From contig WSXZ01000016.1 in the NCBI GenBank assembly GCA_009773555.1, positions 1-46,518 of the forward strand: DNA of 46,518 bases, given 5' to 3'. Of the stretch, positions 8,305-15,072 are shown piece after piece. This stretch comes from Methylocystaceae bacterium (GTDB lineage: Bacteria; Pseudomonadota; Alphaproteobacteria; Rhizobiales; Beijerinckiaceae). Each line of letters starts with the position of its first letter. The first letter of the stretch is position 1. A program made the position numbers and the translations under genes. The notes beneath the pieces are model-generated. The model saw only the letters and a list, made by a program, of their open reading frames with translations. It was not told the origin of the DNA and searched no databases.

Positions 8305-8676
8305 TCATTCTTCGGGGCGGGTTGCGGCGCTCGCTGCGTCCGGTTTAGCTGGCTCCGGAATCGGGATGTAGCCCAATTCCTCGTCCAAGGCGGCGAGGGT
8401 TCTGTAAGCTACATCCAGCGCCGCCGTCGCCTCGCTCATAGCAAGCCTGACCTCCTGCAAGCGAGCAATGATCGCTTGGCCGGATTGGATGAGATGCGAT
8501 CTTTGAGGAGAAGCCACGCCATCAAGGATTGCGATTTTGGCGCGGCCCTGCCAATCGGCAAGGGCTCGGCGCGCGGCCGCCTCCTCCTGTTCCATCTCTT
8601 CAACCCTGGCGAACGCCTCGCGGTAGCGGCGCAAAGCATCGATAGCCCTCCTTTCAAGATCGACGTTGTCGCCCAT
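8305..8676 (-). CDS. small helical protein, candidate TraM-like antiactivator
   Basis: A 123-residue, strongly helical, charged protein with an excellent ribosome site (GAGAGAGGGG before ATG 8676), so it is probably expressed. By eye it resembles the Agrobacterium TraM antiactivator in two places: near the N-terminus 'RRAIDALRRYREAF' (TraM has TIDAIRTHRRLV) and at the C-terminus 'LAALDEELGYIPIP' (TraM has LNTLISILGFIPKV), with a long helix between them. TraM binds and inactivates TraR. Location convergent with, and 31 bases after, a TraR-like luxR gene supports this. The similarity is short and from memory, so I treat it as a candidate; it could also be an unrelated coiled-coil protein. Confidence 0.55.
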   Translation of the reverse strand: MGDNVDLERRAIDALRRYREAFARVEEMEQEEAAARRALADWQGRAKIAILDGVASPQRSHLIQSGQAIIARLQEVRLAMSEATAALDVAYRTLAALDEELGYIPIPEPAKPDAASAATRPEE

Positions 8677-8882
8677 GGTCCCCTCTCTCCGACCAATATT
8701 TTGTTTGAGCTATCGAATTATCATTTTCGAACTCTAAACGTGCAGCGCAAGAGGGAGAGCAAGCATAAGGGACGGCAGCTGTGACCTGTCTATTTGGACG
8801 GGCGCCTATGAATTGCCGCTCCGCTGCATCCAAAGGTCGTCTCGACGGAGGGATAGGTGGTGAACCTACCTGCCTTGAGCGC

Positions 8883-9443
8883 CTAGCTGTGCGTCGTCTT
8901 CCATTTGATCGAACAACCTATCGATGAAATTTGATCGGGCGGCGCCAGGCCCGTCGCGGCGATGGCGTGCATCGCCTCGACAAGCTCGCGCCTTGCGCCG
9001 GCCCGGGGCGGAGTCGTGCGTCCCTCGTCGAGACGACCTCGGTATTTGAGCTTGCGATCGCGATCGTAGCCGAAGAAATCAGGCGTGCAGACTGCGCCGT
9101 AGGCCCGTGCGACGGACTGTGTTTCATCGTGAAGATAAGGGAATGGGAAATCATGCGTTTTCTGGAATTCCTTCATCTTGTCGAAGGAGTCCTCAGGATA
9201 GCTCTCAGCGTCGTTCGAGCAAATGGCCGCGAAGCCGACCCCTTTCCGCATGAGCACGCGCGCATCGGCGACAAGGCGGTCAATCACCGCTTTGACGTAG
9301 GGGCAGTGATTGCAGATGAAGACGATCACCGCGCCATTTTCGCCGGCTACATCGTCGAGCGTGTAGGTTCGGCCATCCGTGGCGGGAAGCCGAAAATCCG
9401 CCGCCGGCGTGTCCAGGGTTATATGCTCGGGAGTCGTCGCCAT
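8883..9443 (-). CDS. thioredoxin-fold AhpC/TSA-like (redoxin) protein
   Basis: A 186-residue thioredoxin-fold protein, probably a thiol oxidoreductase or peroxidase-like redoxin. ATG 9443 (MATTPEHITLDTPAADFRLPATDGRTY) is chosen over an upstream reading because redoxins begin here and AGAGAGG lies upstream. The active-site region is 'VIVFICNHCPYVKAVIDRL' with a CxxC (CNHC); further motifs are 'GFAAICSNDAESYPEDSF', 'FPYLHDETQSVARAYGAVCTPDFFGYD' including the cis-Pro segment (CTPDFF), and a C-terminal 'IGCSIKWK'. No signal peptide, so it is cytoplasmic. It is followed upstream on the same strand by an OsmC-type peroxiredoxin, suggesting a small oxidative-stress pair. Confidence 0.88.
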   Translation of the reverse strand: MATTPEHITLDTPAADFRLPATDGRTYTLDDVAGENGAVIVFICNHCPYVKAVIDRLVADARVLMRKGVGFAAICSNDAESYPEDSFDKMKEFQKTHDFPFPYLHDETQSVARAYGAVCTPDFFGYDRDRKLKYRGRLDEGRTTPPRAGARRELVEAMHAIAATGLAPPDQISSIGCSIKWKTTHS

Positions 9444-9486
9444 GGGTCGCGCCTCTCTGTTTCTTAAAATGTAACGCCTGATCCTG

Positions 9487-9939
9487 TCATTCTGCTGGCA
9501 TGACCCTGACTTCGGTCGTCGCGGAGTTGGCGATGAAGCATTCTCGGTGCGCCTTATCGTGTAGCCATTCGAGATCTGCTTGCGTCGGCTGCTTGTCCCC
9601 GCTGTAAATAATTCTCGGGCGCAATTCGACGTGCGTGATGGCGAGCTTGCCGCTGGCGTTCTTTTCGAGGCGCCCGACGGCGTTGTCCTCATAACTGTCG
9701 ACAACGAAGCCCTTGTTCGACGCCAGCGCCAGAAAGGTCAGCATGTGGCAGCTCGACAGCGCCGCGACAAAAGCCGCCTCTGGATCGACGCGCTGTGGAT
9801 TGCCCAGATAGGCGGGCGCGGCGGAAGCTGGCGTCTCGACGCCGCTATCGAACCGCCAGATATGGTCGCGGCTGTAATTCTTGTAGTCGAAATCGGCGCC
9901 GTTGCGGGCCCATTTGATCATGGCTTTGTGTTCGGACAT
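9487..9939 (-). CDS. OsmC family peroxiredoxin-like protein
   Basis: OsmC/Ohr proteins reduce organic hydroperoxides with two Cys. The product is 150 residues from ATG 9939 (MSEHKAMIKWARNG), preferred because GAGTGAGG lies 6 bases before it; upstream in-frame ATGs are weaker. Motifs: 'YSRDHIWRFDSGVETPASAAPAYLG', 'DPEAAFVAALSSCHMLTFLALA' with the peroxidatic Cys, and 'HRECFIANSATTEVRV' with the second Cys. It belongs to the YhfA/OsmC-like subgroup rather than classical Ohr. It lies 44 bases before the thioredoxin-like gene on the same strand, probably one transcript. Confidence 0.9.
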   Translation of the reverse strand: MSEHKAMIKWARNGADFDYKNYSRDHIWRFDSGVETPASAAPAYLGNPQRVDPEAAFVAALSSCHMLTFLALASNKGFVVDSYEDNAVGRLEKNASGKLAITHVELRPRIIYSGDKQPTQADLEWLHDKAHRECFIANSATTEVRVMPAE

Positions 9940-10331
9940 TTTGACCTCACTCATCTTATGCTCGTTTCTTTCTTCAACGCGACCGAGATGCCGGCCGAGC
10001 GCAGAGTCCACGCCTGAGTGCATATATGGTTCAGTCATTGGATGAGAAACATTCCCAGCGGCTCATTAGATTGGACGCCTCTTGCAGAGCGCTCTAACCT
10101 CCTGGCGATCAGAAGCGATCCGCTGCGTGTGGGTTAGATCTTGCAGAACGCGATCTATCCAACCCCCGATGGTTTGAAATTACGAAACTGCGAAGTCGCG
10201 CGTGGTTCCGGCGTTGCTGGAAAGGCGCAGAGACGAATCGGCAGGTGCAGGATCCCATGCAGGCGTTGCGAACGAGGAGAGAAATGTGATTGTGTGCGCC
10301 CAGCGACATGTGGCGGCGAAAGGATCGGGCC
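9940..10331. other. non-coding stretch between osmC-like and SRAP genes
   Basis: About 390 bases without a supportable gene. It holds the upstream regions of the osmC-like gene (leftward) and of the SRAP pseudogene (rightward). I found no convincing alphaproteobacterial LexA box (GTTC-N7-GTTC type) despite the DNA-repair genes downstream, and no RNA gene. Confidence 0.5.
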
Positions 10332-10996
10332 GTGTGCAGCCTGTATTCGGTGACGAAGGGCCAGCAAGCGATCCGCGAGACGGCCGGCGCGATGCGCGAC
10401 CGCACCGACAACTTGGCTCCTTTCCCCGCCATCTTTCCCGATTACGCGGCCCGATCGTCCGAAATCAGTACTCGATGCGCGAATTGACTCTGCCGCGCTG
10501 GGGGACGCCCTCGCCGGTCTTCGCGCTGAAGGACAGGAACTCGGATCCTCGGCGTCACCAATGTCCACAACCTCAAATCCCGCATTGGCGGCGTTGGCTC
10601 GGGGTCGAGCGCCGCTGCGTCGCGCCCTTCAGCAGCTTCTCCGAGAAGGAGGCGTTGCCGGACGGCGCGAAGCCGCCGCAGTGGTTCGCGCTCGACGAGA
10701 CGCGGCCGCTGGCGCTCTTCGCTGGAATCTGGACCCGCGGGACGTCGGTGCGCAAGGTGAAGGAAGGCGAGACAACCAATGACGTCTTTGCTTTTCTAGC
10801 CACCGTACCGAACAATGTGGTTGGTTCGCTTCACCCAAGGGCGTGGCCCGCTATCTTGACGACGCGCGAGGAAATCGACCGCTGGATGACGACGCCTCTC
10901 GATGAGGCGGTCAGGCTTCAGCGACCGCTTGCCGACGACGCTCTCCGGATTGTTGCGAGGGGCGAGAAGAAGGACGAGGGAGGCCTCACGACCTGA
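10332..10996 (+). pseudogene. SRAP (YedK/HMCES) abasic-site peptidase gene with several frameshifts
   Basis: SRAP proteins crosslink to abasic sites in single-stranded DNA through Cys2. The reading starts at GTG 10332 with VCSLYSVTKGQQAIRE, putting the catalytic Cys at position 2 after initiator Met. It stays in one frame to about 10450 (IFPDYAA), continues in another frame as 'PIVRNQYSMRELTLPRWGTPSP', has a short stretch around 10550-10600 in a third frame (GVTNVHNLKS), and then returns as 'HWRRWLGVERRCVAPFSSFSE' through 'LFAGIWTR' to the C-terminal 'HPRAWPAIL' with the active-site His. At least three indels are needed to restore it, so no full protein is made unless these are sequence errors. 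It ends 5 bases before dinB. Confidence 0.85.
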
Positions 10997-11001
10997 CGAT
11001 C

Positions 11002-12150
11002 ATGCTCGCGCCGAACGAAATTCCAGATACGGAGAGGAGCAACGTCGAAAGACGAGATAGCGATATCGCCGTCGAACCTCCTCGGCAACGCAAGATCATC
11101 CACATCGATATGGACGCCTTCTACGCCTCCGTCGAGCAGCGCGACAATCCGGAGCTGCGCGGCAAGCCGGTCGCCGTCGGCGGATCGCGGGAGCGCGGCG
11201 TCGTTGCGGCGGCAAGCTACGAAGCGCGAAAGTTCGGCGTGCGCTCCGCCATGCCGTCGGTCACCGCCAAACGGAAATGCCCCGAGCTCATTTTCGTGAA
11301 GCCTCGTTTCGACGTTTACAAAGAAGTGTCGCGCCAGATCCGTGCGATCTTCGCCAAACACACGCCGATCATCGAGCCGCTGTCGCTGGACGAAGCCTAT
11401 CTCGATGTGATCGAGAATTTGCGGGGAATCGCGTCGGCGACACAGATCGCCGAGGACATACGAGTGGCAATTCGCTCTGAAACCGGCCTCACTGCCTCGG
11501 CTGGGGTCTCCTACAATAAATTCCTGGCCAAGCTTGCCTCGGATTACAGGAAGCCCGACGGCCTCTTCGTCATTACGCCGAAGATGGGGCCGGCCTTTGT
11601 CGAGACCCTGCAGGTCGGGAAATTCCATGGCGTCGGGCCGGCAACAACCGCGAAGATGAACCGGCTTGGGATCGAAACCGGACTCGACCTCAGAATGCAG
11701 ACGCTTGCCTTCCTTCAGCACCATTTCGGGAAATCGGGGCTTTATTACTATTGGATTGCGCGGGGCGTCGACAACAGGCCGGTGCGCCCTGACCGCGTCC
11801 GCAAGTCGGTGGGCGCCGAGAACACTTTTGTCGAGGATCTCTTCACCTTCGCGGCGGCGCGCGCCGCGCTCCAGCCGATCATCGGAAAAGTCTGGCGCTG
11901 CTGCGAGAGCGCGGGAATACGTGGGCGCACCGTCACATTGAAGGTGAAATATGCAGATTTCCGCCAGATCACGCGCAGCCGCACGGGCCCCGCGCCTATT
12001 GCAACGCAAGCCGAACTCGAACAGCTCGCCTTTGCTTTGCTCGGACCCGTGTTTCCCGCGACAAAGGGAATCCGGCTGTTGGGCGTAACGTTGTCATCTC
12101 TCAGTGAAGAGCAATCGGAGCTTGACGTTCAATTGAGCCTGAGCATTTAG
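11002..12150 (+). CDS. dinB: DNA polymerase IV (DinB, Y-family translesion polymerase)
   Basis: Error-prone Y-family polymerase that bypasses lesions. The 382-residue protein contains the palm motifs '[30 protein letters not shown]' (metal-binding Asp), '[17 protein letters not shown]', and '[14 protein letters not shown]'-type segment (here [14 protein letters not shown]) with the Asp-Glu catalytic pair, then the thumb '[24 protein letters not shown]', and a little-finger domain with '[13 protein letters not shown]' and '[18 protein letters not shown]'. It lacks an obvious C-terminal beta-clamp pentapeptide of the QL-x-LF type; the end is LDVQLSLSI, of which QLSLSI could be a weak clamp motif. 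An N-terminal tail of about 30 residues precedes the domain. It is coupled to a broken SRAP gene, another SOS-linked function. Confidence 0.95.
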   Translation: MLAPNEIPDTERSNVERRDSDIAVEPPRQRKIIHIDMDAFYASVEQRDNPELRGKPVAVGGSRERGVVAAASYEARKFGVRSAMPSVTAKRKCPELIFVKPRFDVYKEVSRQIRAIFAKHTPIIEPLSLDEAYLDVIENLRGIASATQIAEDIRVAIRSETGLTASAGVSYNKFLAKLASDYRKPDGLFVITPKMGPAFVETLQVGKFHGVGPATTAKMNRLGIETGLDLRMQTLAFLQHHFGKSGLYYYWIARGVDNRPVRPDRVRKSVGAENTFVEDLFTFAAARAALQPIIGKVWRCCESAGIRGRTVTLKVKYADFRQITRSRTGPAPIATQAELEQLAFALLGPVFPATKGIRLLGVTLSSLSEEQSELDVQLSLSI

Positions 12151-12254
12151 CGCAAGCCAAATCGCGCCCGAGGTCAGGGCGAATTCGCTTAAGAAGCCCT
12201 CGATATCCGCCGTTTCGGCATTATTGCGACCTGTACCAATTTTTGGGTTCAGAG

Positions 12255-12455
12255 ATGGGCAAGTACACATCCGTCGTTATCGGCGATCATTTTGCTTCGT
12301 TCATCGAAGACCAAGTCGCCGCCGGTCGATATGGTTCCGCCAGCGACGTTGTCCGCGCTGGTCTGCGTCTGTTGGAAGAACAAGAGGAGAAGCTCGAAGC
12401 GTTGCGCGCGGCGCTTGTCGAGGGCGAGACGAGCGGCGCCTCGACGCCCGAATGA
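12255..12455 (+). CDS. parD: ParD-like antitoxin without a partner toxin
   Basis: A 66-residue ribbon-helix-helix antitoxin of the ParD/CC2985 type: '[50 protein letters not shown]' in outline (start MGKYTSV at 12255). ParD both represses its operon and neutralises the ParE gyrase toxin. The C-terminal toxin-binding tail is short ([10 protein letters not shown]) where relatives usually continue for about 10-15 residues (FDFDAFLARK-type), so it is truncated or diverged. No parE reading frame follows within the next several hundred bases. It is therefore an orphan antitoxin remnant, perhaps still able to bind DNA or act as an anti-toxin against a chromosomal ParE. Confidence 0.8.
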   Translation: MGKYTSVVIGDHFASFIEDQVAAGRYGSASDVVRAGLRLLEEQEEKLEALRAALVEGETSGASTPE

Positions 12456-12670
12456 TCCCTGATGGAGTCGATAATTGTCCGCATTCTGAATCAACGCATT
12501 TTGACCGTCAACTGTGAGGCTGCTTTGCGGAGCCCGCGTTCGAGTCAAATGGCATCACAAGTTTGCGTCGCCGGGGTGGTATCGATGCCGACCCTGCGCA
12601 CGCACGCGCGGGGCGCGAAATTTGTGGGATTTGCCTTTTTGCTCATTCCGATCGCACCCTTTGCGATCGA

Positions 12671-13003
12671 TCATGAGCGTGGAGGCTCGTCATCGCGTTC
12701 AATGTCCACGAGGCGTTCGACCTCTTCGGCTTCATCGTCTTCTTCAATCAGTGGAAGGACGCTCGTTTCGTCTGCCTCTTCGACTGCCGGTAAGACAAGA
12801 TCGTCCACAACAGGATCGACTGGGGCGGGCCTGTTGATCGCGGCGGCTGGGATCGTCCATCGTCTTGGCGCCGAGCGCACAATCTCCACGACCTGAAAGA
12901 CGGCGCGACATTTGGGACATACGATCGGTGTGCGACCAAGATCGAAAAACAGCGCATTGCAGTCCAAGCATCGGCGCTTTACGCCGAGTTCAGCTTTGGC
13001 CAC
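12671..13003 (-). CDS. FYDLN-acid domain zinc-ribbon protein (TIGR02300 type)
   Basis: A 110-residue protein with an N-terminal zinc ribbon and a long acidic tail. From GTG 13003 it reads (M)AKAELGVKRRCLDCNALFFDLGRTPIVCPKCRAVF, matching the alphaproteobacterial family that begins 'AKPELGTKRxCxxCxxxFYDLxxxPIxCPxCGxxF'. The four Cys (CLDC, CPKC) would bind zinc. The C-terminal half is rich in Glu/Asp (VEEADETS, IEEDDEAEEVERL). The family is common in alphaproteobacterial chromosomes and its role is unknown. GTG is chosen over the further-upstream start because family members begin at this point. Confidence 0.85.
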   Translation of the reverse strand: MAKAELGVKRRCLDCNALFFDLGRTPIVCPKCRAVFQVVEIVRSAPRRWTIPAAAINRPAPVDPVVDDLVLPAVEEADETSVLPLIEEDDEAEEVERLVDIERDDEPPRS

Positions 13004-13393
13004 CGGGCTTGACCCCTTCAAGGATTGGCCCTCCGGAGGGCGAGGAACATCGGCTGTCGAACCCAACTACATTCGTCGTTACGTCCATCTTCGGCAAAAT
13101 GAGTTCGCTTTCGATCGGGCGCAAATTCCAAGAGCGCCAGCATGCTGGGAAAGCATCAGACCTCCGGGGAATGCCCTGCAGCTATGGGTATTGGCGAGCG
13201 AAGCTTATTCGATGCCGAGTTTGTTCTGAATATGAGACAAATGAAAGTGGTAAAGTTACGCCGAAGATCGAAATCAGCGTGGCGACGCCGCTGAGATCCG
13301 AGGCATTCGGGAAATGCGCATACGTCAAAATACCACAATGCCTTTGATCCCGAGGATTTGACCGCGAATTCACAGTCTCCGATTCACCGGCAA
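13004..13393. other. non-coding stretch, nothing recognised
   Basis: About 390 bases with no reading frame I can support on either strand, no RNA gene and no clear repeat. It is somewhat lower in GC than the surroundings, which suggests a junction between transferred segments. Confidence 0.4.
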
Positions 13394-13660
13394 CTAGAGC
13401 TGATAAATGTATGTCGTACTTACCTTGTGCCGCTCCGCGATCTCGGCGACGGGCACGCCTCTTTTGCGTTCTGCGCGTACCGCCTTCCTGAATGCTGCTA
13501 GCTCTTTTCCGCTGCGGCGCGCGCGCGCCTTACGAGCAGGAACGCTCGCTGATGCAATGCTCTTTCGCTGCTGGGACCTTTTGCTAGCCTCCGCGAGGAT
13601 TGCCTGCGCGGTTTCGATGATCTTTTGCAGTTGGCCAATTTGTCGTTTGCTGAGTTCCAT
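13394..13660 (-). CDS. small basic protein with C-terminal helix-turn-helix
   Basis: An 88-residue protein from ATG 13660 (MELSKRQIGQLQKIIETAQ). The N-terminal half is a helical segment, the middle is very basic (PARKARARRSGKEL), and the C-terminus 'VPVAEIAERHKVSTTYIYQL' has the spacing of a helix-turn-helix recognition unit (Ala-x-x-x-x-Val-Ser-x-x-x-Ile). It is likely a small DNA-binding protein. I do not recognise the family. It stands alone in a region of transferred DNA. Confidence 0.55.
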   Translation of the reverse strand: MELSKRQIGQLQKIIETAQAILAEASKRSQQRKSIASASVPARKARARRSGKELAAFRKAVRAERKRGVPVAEIAERHKVSTTYIYQL

Positions 13661-13981
13661 GGATCCATTCCAGAATAGACGATAAAACACCTACACTATC
13701 TTCGGAATGAAGCAAGTTACTGGCGCTTGTTGAAAGCAGCATGGAGACATTCGTTTTGCATGCGCAGAATCAGTTTGATCTGCGTTATTCAACAAGGCTC
13801 CAGAAGCCGCCCTTTGCGTCCATGCTTCAGCAACAACGCAGCGCGATAAGTTTTCTACGGATCGATCGGCCATGATGAATCTTCATGCGCTGCGAGTGCA
13901 CTGAGCAATCGCCTCGTCAGTTTTGCGAAACCGCGAAGGGGCAGGCTCGACCGCCTGGACCGATGGCGTCTTAATCGGGCT
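13661..13981. other. non-coding stretch with short inverted-repeat element
   Basis: About 320 bases without a supportable gene. It contains a perfect 9-bp inverted repeat (CTTGTTGAA 13726-13734, TTCAACAAG 13788-13796) whose outer sequence resembles the ends of IS903-type elements; see separate repeat entry. Confidence 0.5.
13726..13796. repeat. inverted-repeat pair with IS903-like ends, possible MITE or IS scar
   Basis: Arms CTTGTTGAA and TTCAACAAG are perfect and about 53 bases apart. Read inward from the right, CCTTGTTGAATAACGCAGAT resembles the IS903-type terminus GGCTTTGTTGAATAAATC. No transposase remains, so this may be an internally deleted element. Confidence 0.4.
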
Positions 13982-14500
13982 CTATTTCCAAGAGAGCTGA
14001 TCCTTGGGCAGCCGGCCGCTCGGATCGTAGACTGAGACTTTGTGGGGAAGACTCTTGCCCCATTTCCAAAGGACCAGATTTTGATCGGCGGCGGTCGCGC
14101 TGGGCGCGAAGCTTGGAACCAGAATCCCCACTTTGCCGGCGTCGATGAATTTTCGCGCCAGCCGCCACGACGGCGGTTCCTTGCCTTGCGAAATGTAGGA
14201 GAACCAGGCGCAGGCCATGTCCCCGAAGGAGACGCCGGCTGCATTTTGGCCGGCCTCAGCGCGAAGATCAACAACGTCCTCGCAATCGACGTCATAGGAA
14301 CATAATACGCAGGGCTCGATCTTGTGCGCGAAGCCCTGATTGATCTCTGCGACGGCGGTCATGATGGAGAGCGCGAGATAAAGCGTCGGCACCCCCTTGG
14401 GATTGAAACGCGCGCCGTGGACCGCCGCGCCGTCGCCCGAGAGCGGCGCGAAGGACCACCGTGGATCATGCGCCCGATAACAGGTCGCCCGAAACCTCAA
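13982..14500 (-). CDS. RES-domain toxin (NAD+-consuming) of Xre-RES TA pair
   Basis: RES toxins degrade cellular NAD+. The 172-residue frame begins at TTG 14500 (TTGAGG), which overlaps the antitoxin stop as TTGA, giving 'LRFRATCYRAHDPRWSFAPLSGDGAAVHGARFNPKGVPTLYLA' in outline. Family landmarks are present: the Arg-rich start (R-x-x-x-Y-R), the G-x-R-x-N-P-x-G segment, Tyr in 'TLYLALSIMTAVAEI' followed by the conserved Glu, and a C-terminal 'LPHKVSVYDPSGRLPKDQLSW'. The longer upstream reading is only the antisense-free frame overlapping the antitoxin and has no family match. Gene order antitoxin then toxin with overlap is standard. The non-ATG start would keep toxin translation low. Confidence 0.88.
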   Translation of the reverse strand: MRFRATCYRAHDPRWSFAPLSGDGAAVHGARFNPKGVPTLYLALSIMTAVAEINQGFAHKIEPCVLCSYDVDCEDVVDLRAEAGQNAAGVSFGDMACAWFSYISQGKEPPSWRLARKFIDAGKVGILVPSFAPSATAADQNLVLWKWGKSLPHKVSVYDPSGRLPKDQLSWK

Positions 14501-14967
14501 GCAAAGCCGCCTAGGGCGATGTGGTCGAGATAATCGCGCAATGCGCTCGCTTGTCCGTCCTTGACCAGCGCCTCGGCGGTGCGTCCGCCAAAGGCCGCGA
14601 TCGGCTGCGCGCGATACCAGGCCATGGCCTGTTCCTTGCCGCCGGCCCACCCAGCGACGCGCGAGACGATTTCGAGCATTTCCTTCAGGCGAGACTGGGT
14701 CTTGGGCGCTTCAAGACGCGCCAGCTTATAGAGCGCCTCGCGGCTCAATCCGATGGTTTCGGCGAGCTGGCCTTTCGACATGCCGAAGGTCGCGGCGACC
14801 TTGTCCACGGTGACGACGCCTTTGTGGTTCATCAGCTTCGCGACCAAAGGCCCCTGCTCCGCTGAGCCCGAGAAGCTGGCGATTGGAGCTGCGGCCTTCC
14901 TGGTCGCCTTCCGCCCGGATGGTGCGGCCTTCTTGGGCTGCGGCGCGCGTGGTTTGACGGCGGTCAT
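14497..14967 (-). CDS. Xre-type (MbcA/ParS/Xre) antitoxin of RES toxin
   Basis: A 156-residue antitoxin starting at ATG 14967 (MTAVKPRAPQPKKAAPSG) with AGGAAACC upstream. It has a Lys/Ala/Pro-rich basic tail, then an HTH: 'VVTVDKVAATFGMSKGQLAETIGLSREALYKLARL', and the DUF2384 toxin-binding C-terminus 'VAGWAGGKEQAMAWYRAQPIAAFGGRTAEALVKDGQASALRDYLDHIALGGFA', given in outline, containing the family's W-x-x-x-P-x-x-x-x-G-x-x-P/T-x-x-L-v-x-x-G pattern. It binds the RES toxin and represses the operon. A promoter and an inverted repeat immediately upstream (14981-15026) fit autorepression. Confidence 0.9.
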   Translation of the reverse strand: MTAVKPRAPQPKKAAPSGRKATRKAAAPIASFSGSAEQGPLVAKLMNHKGVVTVDKVAATFGMSKGQLAETIGLSREALYKLARLEAPKTQSRLKEMLEIVSRVAGWAGGKEQAMAWYRAQPIAAFGGRTAEALVKDGQASALRDYLDHIALGGFA

Positions 14968-14980
14968 GGGAAGGTTTCCT

Positions 14981-15026
14981 GCCAGTTTTATAGGCAATAT
15001 TATATGGCATATTCTGGCTGGTTCAA
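14981..15026 (-). promoter_or_regulatory. promoter and operator of the Xre-RES operon
   Basis: On the minus strand TTGAAC (15026-15021) and a consensus TATAAT (15004-14999) are 16 bases apart. The -10 lies inside an AT-rich block bounded by an inverted GCCAG (14981-14985) / CTGGC (15014-15018) and containing two related ATAGGCAATAT / ATATGGCATAT motifs, a likely Xre operator. Confidence 0.6.
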
Positions 15027-15072
15027 GCGGGGAAAGTAAGAGGGCCCTTTGGGCTTCGAGACGGGATAGAGG

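Noticed and set aside
10918-12009. 363-codon open frame on the minus strand opposite dinB
   Set aside because: Composition is Arg/His-rich and without domain similarity; dinB on the other strand is clearly the real gene.
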